A stretch of 64,000 nt of DNA, from the NCBI RefSeq assembly GCF_001421485.1, contig NZ_LMKK01000003.1:186001-250000 (forward strand). Direction: 5' to 3'. The DNA comes from Agreia sp. Leaf210 (lineage in GTDB: Bacteria; Actinomycetota; Actinomycetes; Actinomycetales; Microbacteriaceae). Under the pieces are notes generated by a model. That model worked only from the letters and a program-made list of their open reading frames with translations, made no database searches and had not been told where the DNA came from. Made by a program: the position numbers and the translations under genes. Within the stretch, counting starts at the first letter, position 1. The number at the start of each line of letters is the position of its first letter. Shown in pieces: positions 16,556 to 25,285 of this stretch.

Positions 16556-17503
16556 TTAAAGGGCGAAGATGGTCCAGCTGGCCGTGTGCTCTTCGCCTCG
16601 GTCGAGGACGATCAGGTCGGTGCCCGTGTTGAAGGCATCCGGGGGACAGGTCATCGGCTCGACGGCCAAGCCGAGTCGGTTGATCGCCGGCTCTGGCTGA
16701 TCCGCCGTATGGATCTGCACCCACTGGCATTCGGTGCCCCAGCTGATCGCCACTCCGGACTCTCCATCTCGGGTCGTGACCCGCACTGTTGAGACGCCGT
16801 CGTCGTCTCGTTCCAGTTCGGTGAACGCGTGATCGATGAAGGTCGAATCGATCGGCCTGGCCGCAACGAAATCGAACGCGCCGTCGTCTTCGAGCTCGAC
16901 GTCGCCGAGATCGATCGGAATCAACCGGTCGGGAGTGACCGTCAGCACCGCACGTGCCGGCAGTTCGAGCGACCAGTCGTCGACCCGGCCGGGCCCGGCG
17001 ACGAGATACGGATGCGGGCCCGTTCCGTAGGGGGCGGCGTCGCGGCCCGTGTTGATGGCCCGGATGGTCGTGGTGAGGCCCGATTCAGACAGCTCGTAGC
17101 GCGCGGCGACGAGCACGCGGAAGGGGTACCCCGACTGCGCCTCGATCTGGAACGCGAGTTCGACGAACTCGTCACCGGAGTCGACCAGAAGCCATTCCTG
17201 CCATGCAGCGAGACCGTGCAGTGCGTGCCCACGGCGGGGCTCGGTGAGCGCGAGTTCGTATTCGGTGCCGCGGAACGTGTACCGGCCGTCGACCACCCGG
17301 TTCGGCCACGGGGCGAGAACGGCTCCGCGGAAAGCGGGCCGAACCTCATCGGCATCGAACGGAACGATGAGATCGCGCCCTCGATGGCGCAGAGCGCGCA
17401 GACTTGCGCCGACTCCCGCGATGTCGGCCGAATAGTCGCCCGAGGTCAGTGTGTAGGCGGCGCCGGCGAGAGGAACGTCGGACAGGGTGGAGGCAGTGTT
17501 CAT
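16556..17503 (-). CDS. Aldose 1-epimerase family protein
   Basis: 315 residues. Galactose mutarotase-like fold with family motifs in order: FRGAVLAPWPNRVVDGRY, RRGHALHGLA (His pair near 92-96), YGTGPHPYLVA (His near 163) and AVEPMTCPPDAFN with the likely catalytic Glu near the C-terminus. It interconverts the anomers of aldoses in the cytoplasm; this YphB/GalM-like branch often has an unknown sugar. It faces glpK across the long palindrome and is followed, beyond its start, by the MFS exporter ending at 17530 on the same strand with a 26-bp gap, so they may share a transcript. Confidence 0.88.
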   Translation of the reverse strand: MNTASTLSDVPLAGAAYTLTSGDYSADIAGVGASLRALRHRGRDLIVPFDADEVRPAFRGAVLAPWPNRVVDGRYTFRGTEYELALTEPRRGHALHGLAAWQEWLLVDSGDEFVELAFQIEAQSGYPFRVLVAARYELSESGLTTTIRAINTGRDAAPYGTGPHPYLVAGPGRVDDWSLELPARAVLTVTPDRLIPIDLGDVELEDDGAFDFVAARPIDSTFIDHAFTELERDDDGVSTVRVTTRDGESGVAISWGTECQWVQIHTADQPEPAINRLGLAVEPMTCPPDAFNTGTDLIVLDRGEEHTASWTIFAL

Positions 17504-17529
17504 AGTGCCTCCACCGTAGCGTCAGAAGG

Positions 17530-19011
17530 TCAGCCCAGGTGAACGGCGTCGGGCACGTTCATCAGCTCGTCTTTCGACGGCCGCACGAGAAAGAACGAGA
17601 TCGGTGCGGCGAGCAGGATGAGGCCCGCGGCCCACAGGAATGCCGTCGAGTAGCCGCTCACGAATGCCTCGAGCTGAGCCGTCGCAGAAGGCGGGTTCGC
17701 CGCCAGGTAGGCCGAGATCGCCGCGGTGTAGAGCGCGGTGAAAAGAGCCGTTCCGATCGAACCGCCGATCTGCTGCGTGGCCGAGACCGCCGCGCTGGCG
17801 ACTCCTGCGTCGTGCTCGTCGATGCCGGAGAGTGCGACGTTCTGCAGGGGAACGAAGATGCAGGCCAGACCGATGCCCAGCAGGATGACTCCGGGCAGCA
17901 CCTCGACGACGTAGTTGCCCTCCACGGTGATGAACGACAGCCAGGTGAGTCCGGCGGCCGCCACGATCGGACCCACGGTCATGGGCAGGCGAACGCCGGT
18001 CGTGGGAAGGAACTTCGACAGCACGGTGGCGCCGATCATGATCGTGAAGGTCATGGGTAGCGACGCGAGGCCCGACTGCAACGGGCTGAAGCCGAGCACG
18101 ATCTGGAAGTAGAACGTCAGGAAGAGCAGGCCGCCGAGGAGGGCGGCGCCGGTGAGCAGAGAGACGAGGAACGCGCCGCCGCGGACCCGGTTGACGATGA
18201 CGCGGAGCGGAAGCAGCGGGTTGGCCGCACGCGACTCCCACCAGACGAAGGTGGCAAGCAGAACGACGCCCAGGGCGAGGAAGCCGATGGTCTCCCAACG
18301 GCCCCATCCGTTCTCGGCCTGCGAGAAGCCGTAGACCAGGGATGCGAGTCCAGCGACGACGAGCACGGTACCGGGAAGGTCGTAGCGTGTGTTGCCGTGT
18401 GCGCGGCTCTCTCGGATCAGGGGGAACCCGGCCACGATGGCGACGATCGCGATGGGCACGTTCACCAGCAGGCACCAGCCCCAACTCGCGTACTCGGTGA
18501 GCACGCCGCCGAGGAGGAGCCCGACGGCCGCTCCGCCTCCGCCGATCGCCCCGTAGACGGCGAACGCCTTGATGCGGTCTTTGCCGTTGGGGAAGGTGAT
18601 GGTGAGGATGGCGAGGGAAGCGGGTGCGAGTATCGCCGCGAAGGCGCCCTGCAGGCCACGTGCGATCAGAAGCTGCTCGGTCGTCGCGGCGAATCCGCCG
18701 ATGCCGGATGCGATGGCGAACCCCACCATGCCGAGCATGAACGACCGTTTGCGTCCCCAATAGTCGGCGATACGACCGCCGAGCAGGAGAAGAGAACCGA
18801 ACGCGAGGGCGTAGATCGTGACGACCCAGGTCCTGTCGCCATCGCTCATGCCGAGCTCCATCTGAGCGTCGGGCAGGGCGATGTTCACGATCGTGCCGTC
18901 GAGCACCACCATGAGCTGCGCGAGTGCGAGCACAGCGAGCAGCCACCACCGTCGTGGGTGTGCGGCGTGATCGTGGACAGCCTCGGTCGAGGCGGTGGAG
19001 GGAAGCGTCAT
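17530..19011 (-). CDS. MFS drug exporter, DHA2 (EmrB/QacA) type
   Basis: 493 residues with about 14 hydrophobic segments. Diagnostic stretches are LAQLMVVLDGTIVNIALPDA in the first helix (the DHA2 motif D1), the loop motif GGRIADYWGRKR, and motif C-like AAVGLLLGGVLTEYASW. DHA2 exporters use the proton gradient to expel toxic organic compounds across the inner membrane. The gene is divergent from a TetR regulator at 19069; two palindromes occupy the 57-bp gap. TAGGAT (minus strand, 19023-19028) sits about 11 bases before the ATG, so the leader would be only a few bases long. The substrate cannot be read from the sequence. Confidence 0.9.
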   Translation of the reverse strand: MTLPSTASTEAVHDHAAHPRRWWLLAVLALAQLMVVLDGTIVNIALPDAQMELGMSDGDRTWVVTIYALAFGSLLLLGGRIADYWGRKRSFMLGMVGFAIASGIGGFAATTEQLLIARGLQGAFAAILAPASLAILTITFPNGKDRIKAFAVYGAIGGGGAAVGLLLGGVLTEYASWGWCLLVNVPIAIVAIVAGFPLIRESRAHGNTRYDLPGTVLVVAGLASLVYGFSQAENGWGRWETIGFLALGVVLLATFVWWESRAANPLLPLRVIVNRVRGGAFLVSLLTGAALLGGLLFLTFYFQIVLGFSPLQSGLASLPMTFTIMIGATVLSKFLPTTGVRLPMTVGPIVAAAGLTWLSFITVEGNYVVEVLPGVILLGIGLACIFVPLQNVALSGIDEHDAGVASAAVSATQQIGGSIGTALFTALYTAAISAYLAANPPSATAQLEAFVSGYSTAFLWAAGLILLAAPISFFLVRPSKDELMNVPDAVHLG

Positions 19012-19028
19012 GAAGAAGCGGGATCCTA

Positions 19029-19044
19029 TTCGTACGAACTAGTT
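19029..19044. promoter_or_regulatory. Palindromic operator candidates between MFS and TetR genes
   Basis: TTCGTACGAA at 19029-19038 is a perfect 10-bp palindrome and AACTAGTT at 19037-19044 a perfect 8-bp one, overlapping by two bases. They lie beside the TAGGAT box of the MFS gene and about 25 bases before the TATGCT box of the TetR gene. They are natural candidates for TetR binding. Confidence 0.5.
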
Positions 19045-19056
19045 GGTTGGCTTAGC

Positions 19057-19062
19057 TATGCT
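19057..19062 (+). promoter_or_regulatory. -10 box TATGCT of the TetR gene at 19069
   Basis: TATGCT lies exactly 6 bases before ATG 19069, so transcription would begin at or next to the start codon. This predicts a leaderless mRNA; no ribosome binding site is visible. Confidence 0.45.
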
Positions 19063-19068
19063 ATACCC

Positions 19069-19647
19069 ATGAGAAGTGACGGTGAGGCGACCAGACAGCG
19101 AATTCTCGACGCTGCGCGAACGGAATTCGCCGACTTCGGTCTTGCGGGGGCTCGGGTGGATCGCATCGCTACGGCCGCGAGCGCCAGCAAGGAGCGGCTG
19201 TACGCCTACTTCGGCGACAAGAAGGCTCTGTTCCAGGTGGTCCTGCAGTTGAATCAGCGCGAAGTCGCCGAGGCGAATCCGATCGACATCGACGACCTGC
19301 CGGGCTTCGTGGGTGGGGTCTTCGATCACACGATCTCGCACCCGGAGCACATACGAATGCTGCACTGGGCCCGACTGGAGGGCGTGTCTCCCTCGCTCTC
19401 CGACGACGACAGGTCGCGCCTCTTCCCCGAGCGGCAGCTGATCCTCGACGCGCAGGCGGACGGGAAGCTCGATGACCAGTGGGAGCCCGAGGATCTGATC
19501 ACGATGCTCTTCGGGCTCGCCTTCGCCTGGGCGAGCGCGCCGAGCACCTTCACGGGCCCTGCCGACGCACAATCGAAGGCCGTCACCGCCCGGAGACGGG
19601 TCTCAGCGGTACGTGCCGCCCAGAAGCTGGTGCAGCCCGGTTACTGA
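19069..19647 (+). CDS. TetR family regulator, divergent from MFS exporter
   Basis: 192 residues. The HTH is at about 8-52 (TRQRILDAARTEFADFGLAG, then RIATAASASKERLYAYFGDKK), a clear TetR signature. The C-terminal half matches TetR proteins with a TetR_C-type ligand domain (HPEHIRMLHWARLEGVSPS). It probably represses the divergent DHA2 exporter and itself. ATG 19069 is preferred because a -10 box lies 6 bases upstream. The 3' end overlaps the convergent prpB gene by 7 bases. Confidence 0.9.
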   Translation: MRSDGEATRQRILDAARTEFADFGLAGARVDRIATAASASKERLYAYFGDKKALFQVVLQLNQREVAEANPIDIDDLPGFVGGVFDHTISHPEHIRMLHWARLEGVSPSLSDDDRSRLFPERQLILDAQADGKLDDQWEPEDLITMLFGLAFAWASAPSTFTGPADAQSKAVTARRRVSAVRAAQKLVQPGY

Positions 19648-20555
19648 GCTCCGAAGTGGCGATCGAGCGAGAAGTTGAACACGCCGGAATCGAAGGCGTT
19701 GTACGCCTCGTAGTCGAGCACCTCATAGAGGCGAGCGCGCGTCTGCATCTCGGGCAGCATCGAGGTGAGCGAGCCCTCACGCGTGATCGTGTCGAGCCCC
19801 TTCTCGGCGGCGCCCATCGCCAGTCGCAGCAGCGACACCGGGAAGATGACGAGATTGAGCCCGACATCGGCGAGTTGTCTGGTCGTGAACAGCTCGCTCT
19901 TACCGAACTCCGTCATGTTGGCGAGGATCGGCACGTCGACGGCTGCACGCACAGCGGCGAACTCCTCGAGCGAGGCCATGGCCTCCGGGAAGATCGCGTC
20001 GGCTCCGGCATCGACGAGAGCCTTCGCGCGGTCGACCGCGGCCTGCAGACCATCGACACCACGGGCATCCGTTCGGGCCATGATCAAGAAATTGGGGTCT
20101 CGACGCGCTTCGACGGCTGCCTTGATGCGTTTCAGGGCCGTGTCGAGATCGACGACCTGCTTGCCGTCGAGGTGGCCGCAGCGCTTCGGGTTGACCTGAT
20201 CTTCGAGGTGCATTCCTGCCACGCCGGCGTCTTCGAGTGTCTGGATCGTACGAGCGACGTTCATGGGTTCGCCGAAACCGGTGTCGGCGTCGACGATCGA
20301 GGGCAGATCGGTCATGCGGGCGATCTGCTGCGAGCGGCCCGCGACCTCGGTGAGGGTCGTGAGACCGATATCGGGGAGTCCGAGATCGGCGGAGAGAACG
20401 GCGCCCGAGATGTAGACCCCGTCCATGCCCTTCTGCTGGATGAGCTTGGCGGAGAGGGGGTTGAACGCCCCGGGAAAGAGCTGCAGTTCGCCGCTGGCCA
20501 GGCCGGCGCGCAGAGCTACGCGCTTGTCGGCCGCGGATGTCGGGGCATACAGCAT
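19641..20555 (-). CDS. prpB: 2-methylisocitrate lyase
   Basis: 304 residues, full length. Isocitrate lyase/PEP mutase superfamily with the substrate loop PGAFNPLSAKLIQQKG, metal-binding IVDADTGFGEP (about 87-97), HLEDQ and the catalytic-loop signature KRCGH (124-128). It cleaves 2-methylisocitrate to pyruvate and succinate in the methylcitrate cycle for propionate. Its ATG overlaps the last base of the prpD stop codon (20555), so the two are translationally coupled. The expected third gene, 2-methylcitrate synthase (prpC), is not present next to them. Confidence 0.93.
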   Translation of the reverse strand: MLYAPTSAADKRVALRAGLASGELQLFPGAFNPLSAKLIQQKGMDGVYISGAVLSADLGLPDIGLTTLTEVAGRSQQIARMTDLPSIVDADTGFGEPMNVARTIQTLEDAGVAGMHLEDQVNPKRCGHLDGKQVVDLDTALKRIKAAVEARRDPNFLIMARTDARGVDGLQAAVDRAKALVDAGADAIFPEAMASLEEFAAVRAAVDVPILANMTEFGKSELFTTRQLADVGLNLVIFPVSLLRLAMGAAEKGLDTITREGSLTSMLPEMQTRARLYEVLDYEAYNAFDSGVFNFSLDRHFGAQ

Positions 20556-22072
20556 TAGAAGAGTCCCTTCGGGGTGGCGATGCCCTCGAACAGTTGGGGA
20601 CGCGCCGTGATGGTGAGGCCCGCGAGCTCGTCGGCGCGGAGTTCGGGCAGGCGGGTGGCGACAGACAGGAATCGCTCGATCTCGGACTGCTCAAGCACAC
20701 CCTCGGCGAGAGTGCGGAACTTGGCGACGTACTGCTCGCGGGCGAAGGGTCGCGCGCCGAGCGGGTGAGCGTCGGCGACGGCGATCTGATCGCTGATCAG
20801 GGTGCCATCGGTGAGAAGGATCTCGACGCGTCCTCCGAACGCCTTCTCCTGCGGGTCGATCGAGTGGTATCGCCTCGTCCACTCTGAGTCCTCGACAGTG
20901 CGCACGCTCTTCCAGAGCCGCACGGTGTCTTCGCGCCCCGCGCGCTCGGGGGCATACGAGTCGACGTGATGCCATGAGCCGTCTTGCAGCGCCACCGTGA
21001 AGATGTAGGGGATCGAGTGGTCGAGGGTCTCGCGCGATGCGGTGGGGTCGTATTTCTGCGGGTCGCCGGCACCCGAGCCGATCACGAAGTGCGTGTGGTG
21101 ACTCGTGTGGATCGTGATGCTTCCGATGTCCTCCGGGTGCTCCACGAGAATCGGATATTCGTTGTGCAGCTTGCGCGCCAGGTCGATCCAGGCCTGGGCC
21201 TGGTACTCGGCCGAATGCTCCTTCGTGTACGTGTCGAGGATGCCGCGCTTCGACTCGCCGGCGGTGGGCAGCGGAACCTCGTAAGAGGCACCGGGACCAT
21301 CGAGCAGCCAGGCGATGACGCCGTCTTCGCCCTCGTAGATCGGAGTGGGGCTGGTCTCTCCGCGCATCGCTCGATCGACGGCCTCGACTGCCATCTTGCC
21401 GGCGAAGGCCGGAGCGTGGGCCTTCCACGACGAGATCTCGCCCTTGCGGGACTGCCGCGTGGCCGTGGTCGTGTGCAACGCCTGGCCGACGGCCTGGAAG
21501 ATCGTCTCGATGTCGAGACCGAGCAGGGTTCCGATTCCGGCAGCGGCAGAGGGCCCGAGGTGCGCGACGTGGTCGATCTTGTGCGCGTGGAGGCTGATCG
21601 CACGGACGAGATCGACCTGGATCTCGTAGCCAGTGGCGATGCCGCGAATCAGCTCGGCCCCCGAGCGGCCCGCGTGCTGGGCCACCGCGAGGATCGGCGG
21701 GATGTTGTCGCCGGGGTGCGAGTACTCGGCCGCGAGGAACGTGTCGTGAAAGTCGAGCTCGCGAACGGCGACGCCGTTGGCCCAGGCCGCCCACTCGGGC
21801 GAGAAACGCGCATCCGATGCCAGACCGAACACGGTCGACCCGGGGGAGTAGGGGTGCCGTTCTGCCTGCGATCGCGCGGAGACGACGGGCCGCCTGGTCA
21901 ACGAGGCTGCGGCGACCGCGGCGTTGTCGATCACACGGTTGATGATCATCTCGGTGACATCGGCATCGACAGCCACCGGGTCCGCTGCGACCTCCGCGAT
22001 CGCGTGCGCAAGCTGGTCGCCACGCGCCAGCGAATCGGAGCTGGGATGGACGCGAACGGAGTGGAGCTTCAC
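20555..22072 (-). CDS. prpD: 2-methylcitrate dehydratase (MmgE/PrpD family)
   Basis: 505 residues. MmgE/PrpD fold: [20 protein letters not shown] is the family signature, followed by [24 protein letters not shown] and [20 protein letters not shown]. It dehydrates 2-methylcitrate to 2-methyl-cis-aconitate. GTG 22072 is chosen because GAAAGGA lies about 10 bases upstream; an upstream in-frame start at 22108 would add 12 residues that do not look like the family N-terminus. It is the first gene of a two-gene prpD-prpB unit. There is no recognisable PrpR-type regulator nearby. Confidence 0.92.
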   Translation of the reverse strand: MKLHSVRVHPSSDSLARGDQLAHAIAEVAADPVAVDADVTEMIINRVIDNAAVAAASLTRRPVVSARSQAERHPYSPGSTVFGLASDARFSPEWAAWANGVAVRELDFHDTFLAAEYSHPGDNIPPILAVAQHAGRSGAELIRGIATGYEIQVDLVRAISLHAHKIDHVAHLGPSAAAGIGTLLGLDIETIFQAVGQALHTTTATRQSRKGEISSWKAHAPAFAGKMAVEAVDRAMRGETSPTPIYEGEDGVIAWLLDGPGASYEVPLPTAGESKRGILDTYTKEHSAEYQAQAWIDLARKLHNEYPILVEHPEDIGSITIHTSHHTHFVIGSGAGDPQKYDPTASRETLDHSIPYIFTVALQDGSWHHVDSYAPERAGREDTVRLWKSVRTVEDSEWTRRYHSIDPQEKAFGGRVEILLTDGTLISDQIAVADAHPLGARPFAREQYVAKFRTLAEGVLEQSEIERFLSVATRLPELRADELAGLTITARPQLFEGIATPKGLF

Positions 22073-22139
22073 GGGTGCGATGTCCTTTCGACGACAACGG
22101 CGCGGCAAGACGGCGCCTGAGACAAGGCTAGGCCACGTG

Positions 22140-23816
22140 TCAGGTGCCAGACCGCTCCGCGCGAGAGTAGACCCGAACCTCCCATGGTTCGAGTGTCTGC
22201 ATATCCCACTCCGGGTAGTTTCCGATGAGCCGCGTGCCGGCGTCGTCCGTCAGGCCCTGCGGCAATCTCAGCTGCTCGCTCGACCAGTTGCCCACGACGA
22301 GCAGACGATCGCTGCCGAGGGTGCGCGTGAAGGCGTAGAGAGTCGGATGCTCCGGCTCGAGCAGCGCGAATTCGCCCAGCGCGACGACGGCGAGCTCGTG
22401 CCGCAGCGCGATGAGGCCACGGTAGAACTCGAAGATCGACCTGTCCGCCGCAGCACGGTCGGTCTGCACGTTGATCGTGTCGGCATTGAGGTTGACCTCG
22501 ATCCACGGCTCTGCGTGGGTGAAGCCCGCCTGCGGACCCGGCGTCCACTGCACGGGGGTGCGGGCATTGTCCCGGCTGCGGAACGCCATCTGCTCGAGGA
22601 CGATCGCGGGGTCCGCGCCCCCGGCGACGACCTCCGAGTAGTGATTCACGCTCTCGATGTCCTTGTACTGCTCGATCGTCGTGAAGCCGGCGTTGGTCAT
22701 GCCGATCTCGTCGCCCTGGTAGATGTACGGCGTGCCACGATGAAGGTGCAGAATCGCAGCGAGCAACGTGGCTGACTCGTAGCGGAAGCATGCGTCGTCG
22801 CCGAAACGCGAAACCGAGCGCGGCTGGTCGTGGTTGCCGAAGTACAGGCTGTTCCAGCCAGACGAGGCGAGGCCCGTCTGCCACCGCGCCAACGATGTCT
22901 TGAGAGCGACGAGGTCGAACGCGAGATTGTCGAACTTGCCCGCGTCGCTGTGATCGAGCCCGACATGCTCGAACTGGAAGACCATGTCGAGTTCTTCGCG
23001 GTCGGCCCCCGTGAACAGAGCCGCGTCCTCGACCGTGACCCCGGGCATCTCACCGACGGTGATCAGCTCGGTGTCTCTGCCCGCGAACACCTCGCGATGC
23101 ATCTCGCGCAGGTAGTCGTGGATCTGCGGGCCCATGCTCGGCTGCACGCTCTCGCCGACCAGCTCCGCCTCCGTCTTGGCGATGAAGTTGATGACGTCCA
23201 TCCGGAAGCCGTCGACTCCACGATCGAGCCAGCGGTTCATCATGGCGAACACGGCGGCTCGCACCTCGGGGTTCTGCCAATTGAGGTCAGGCTGCTTGGC
23301 CGCGAAGAGGTGCAGATAGTACTGACCCGTCGCGGGGTCGAGGGTCCAGGCCGGACCGCTGAAGGCACTCGTCCAGCCGTTGGGCTCGTGCCCCTCCATC
23401 GGGTCGCGCCAGATGTACCAGTCGCGCTTCGGGCTGTCCCTCGAAGACCGTGACTCGATGAACCAGGGGTGTTCGTCGCTCGTGTGGTTGACCACCAGAT
23501 CCATCACGAGCTTCATGCCGCGTTCGTGCACCTCGGCGAGCAGCAGGTCGAATTCCTCGAGTGTGCCGAAGAGGGGGTCGATGTCCTCGTAGTCGCTGAT
23601 GTCGTAGCCATTGTCGGCCTGGGGTGAGCGGTAGATCGGCGACAGCCAGATCACGTCGACGCCCAGCTCGGCGAGATGGTCGAGCTTCGAGCGGATGCCG
23701 CCGAGGTCTCCGATGCCGTCGCCGTTCGAGTCGGCGAAGCTCCGGGGGTAGATCTGGTAGACCACGGCGCTGGTCCACCAGGCGGTTGTTTCGGGTGCGG
23801 GCTCTGTCGTGGTCAT
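22140..23816 (-). CDS. GH13 alpha-glucosidase, oligo-1,6-glucosidase-like
   Basis: 558 residues. GH13 TIM barrel with the conserved regions in order: [14 protein letters not shown] (region I), GFRMDVINF (nucleophile Asp207), TVGEMPG (acid Glu256) and FGNHDQPR (Asp330), then a C-terminal beta-sandwich (about 470-558). The Val directly after the nucleophile is the residue that in characterised isomaltases/oligo-1,6-glucosidases favours alpha-1,6 bonds, so isomalto-oligosaccharides are a likely substrate; this is inference from one position. No signal peptide, so cytoplasmic. It ends about 70 bp before prpD on the same strand and starts 42 bp from the divergent nitrilase. Confidence 0.92.
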   Translation of the reverse strand: MTTTEPAPETTAWWTSAVVYQIYPRSFADSNGDGIGDLGGIRSKLDHLAELGVDVIWLSPIYRSPQADNGYDISDYEDIDPLFGTLEEFDLLLAEVHERGMKLVMDLVVNHTSDEHPWFIESRSSRDSPKRDWYIWRDPMEGHEPNGWTSAFSGPAWTLDPATGQYYLHLFAAKQPDLNWQNPEVRAAVFAMMNRWLDRGVDGFRMDVINFIAKTEAELVGESVQPSMGPQIHDYLREMHREVFAGRDTELITVGEMPGVTVEDAALFTGADREELDMVFQFEHVGLDHSDAGKFDNLAFDLVALKTSLARWQTGLASSGWNSLYFGNHDQPRSVSRFGDDACFRYESATLLAAILHLHRGTPYIYQGDEIGMTNAGFTTIEQYKDIESVNHYSEVVAGGADPAIVLEQMAFRSRDNARTPVQWTPGPQAGFTHAEPWIEVNLNADTINVQTDRAAADRSIFEFYRGLIALRHELAVVALGEFALLEPEHPTLYAFTRTLGSDRLLVVGNWSSEQLRLPQGLTDDAGTRLIGNYPEWDMQTLEPWEVRVYSRAERSGT

Positions 23817-23846
23817 TTGACCGATCCTCTCATCACACCTCTTCGC

Positions 23847-23852
23847 TAGGGT
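23847..23852 (+). promoter_or_regulatory. -10 box TAGGGT of the nitrilase gene
   Basis: TAGGGT ends 6 bases before ATG 23859, predicting a leaderless or near-leaderless transcript. The intervening GAGGGA is purine-rich and could alternatively be read as a ribosome binding site. Confidence 0.35.
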
Positions 23853-23858
23853 GAGGGA

Positions 23859-24695
23859 ATGGTCAGCCCGTCACTCTCGCCGTCCGATCTCACCGAGGGC
23901 CTGGGCGTCGCCGTCGCCCAATTCGCCCCCGGCACCGACAAGGCCGCGAATCTGGCTACGATCACGAGGCTGGCCGAGCGGGCGGCGTCGCGCGGCGCAT
24001 CCATCGTCGTCTTTCCCGAGTACTCGTCGTTCTTCTCCGACCCGTTCGGCGAAGGTTTCCTCGAGAATGCCGAACCACTCGACGGCGCATTCGTCTCGGC
24101 GCTGCGTTCCCTGGCTGGCCGACTGCAGATCCACATCGTCGCGGGCATGATCGAGACGACACTGAAGGGGGAACGGTTCTCGAATGCCGTCGTCGCCGTC
24201 TCGCCGTCTGGGCAGCTCGCGGCCTCGTACCGAAAGCTCCACCTCTATGACGCGTTCGGGTCGCGTGAGAGCGACTTCGTCGAACCTGGTGCCATCGAGG
24301 CTCCGGAGACCTTCACCGTCGGGCCCTTCACCGTGGGGCTGCAGACCTGTTACGACATCCGCTTCCCCGAGGTCTCGAGGCGACTGGTCGACGCCGGAGC
24401 GGACCTCGTGCTCGTGCCCGCCGAGTGGGTCAGGGGAGTGCTGAAGGAGCACCACTGGCGCACGCTCGTGACCGCGCGGTCCCTCGAGAACACCATCTAT
24501 GTCGCCGCGGCCGATCACACGCCGCCTATCGGGGTCGGGGCCAGCCTCGTCGTCGATCCGATGGGAGTGACCATCGCATCCCTCGCGGAGAACGAAGACG
24601 TCGCCGTCGCGTGGATCGACCGGGGACGCCTCGACGAGGTGCGGCGTGTGAATCCCGCGCTGGCTCTGCGACGCTTCGGAACGCGAGAGCTGTAG
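23859..24695 (+). CDS. Carbon-nitrogen hydrolase (nitrilase superfamily)
   Basis: 278 residues. The catalytic triad is visible: Glu54 in VVFPEYSS, Lys126 in YRKLHLYDAFGSRES and Cys164 in LQTCYDIRFPE. The context of Lys and Cys is closest to the Nit1/Nit2-like omega-amidase and deaminated-glutathione amidase branch, which hydrolyse side-chain amides in the cytoplasm; the true substrate is unknown. It precedes the YdeI-like gene by 12 bp in the same direction, so the two probably form an operon. Confidence 0.9.
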   Translation: MVSPSLSPSDLTEGLGVAVAQFAPGTDKAANLATITRLAERAASRGASIVVFPEYSSFFSDPFGEGFLENAEPLDGAFVSALRSLAGRLQIHIVAGMIETTLKGERFSNAVVAVSPSGQLAASYRKLHLYDAFGSRESDFVEPGAIEAPETFTVGPFTVGLQTCYDIRFPEVSRRLVDAGADLVLVPAEWVRGVLKEHHWRTLVTARSLENTIYVAAADHTPPIGVGASLVVDPMGVTIASLAENEDVAVAWIDRGRLDEVRRVNPALALRRFGTREL

Positions 24696-24707
24696 GAGGC
24701 GGTTGAT

Positions 24708-25283
24708 ATGGCTGCGGAGCGGGAGAGTCTGCAGTTCTCGTCGCGTGACGAGTTCCGCGACTGGATGCTCGAGAACCAGGATCTCGAGATCGGCATCTGG
24801 CTGATCGTGGCCAAGAAAAGCGCGCCCTTCGCGACGGTCACCTATGCCGAGGCGCTCGACGTGGCGCTCGAATTCGGATGGATCGACGGGCAGTCGCGCT
24901 CACGCGACGAGTACACGTCGTTCCGGGGGTTCACACCACGCAGGGCTGCCAGCCCGTGGTCGATGCGCAACCGCGTGGCGGCAGAGGCGATGATCGCCGA
25001 GGGCCGGATGTCGTCTCGCGGCCTGGCCGAGATCGAGCGGGCACGGGCGGATGGCCGGTGGGATAGGGCATATGCGACCTCGACAGATGCGCAGCCGCAT
25101 CCGGACTTTCTCATCGCTCTGGAGCGGAACCACGCCGCACAGGCGTTCTACGCGACCCTCAATGCGCAGAACCGGTTCGCGGTGTACTACCGCATCCATG
25201 CCCTGAAGACGGAGCAGGGTCGGGCTCGCGCCATCGAGCGAATGGTCGAGAAGCTCGCGCGTGGAGAGAAGCCCGCCGGCTGA
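24708..25283 (+). CDS. YdeI/OmpD-associated family protein
   Basis: 191 residues, soluble. The N-terminal block FSSRDEFRDWMLENQDLEIG, the middle VTYAEALDVALEFGWIDGQS and RAASPWSMRN, and the C-terminal OmdA-type helical region (HPDFLIALERNHAAQAFYAT) are diagnostic. Members have been connected with resistance to cationic antimicrobial peptides in some bacteria, but the molecular role is not established. It lies 12 bp after the nitrilase gene and its stop almost touches that of the convergent aminotransferase. Confidence 0.88.
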   Translation: MAAERESLQFSSRDEFRDWMLENQDLEIGIWLIVAKKSAPFATVTYAEALDVALEFGWIDGQSRSRDEYTSFRGFTPRRAASPWSMRNRVAAEAMIAEGRMSSRGLAEIERARADGRWDRAYATSTDAQPHPDFLIALERNHAAQAFYATLNAQNRFAVYYRIHALKTEQGRARAIERMVEKLARGEKPAG

Positions 25284-25285
25284 GG

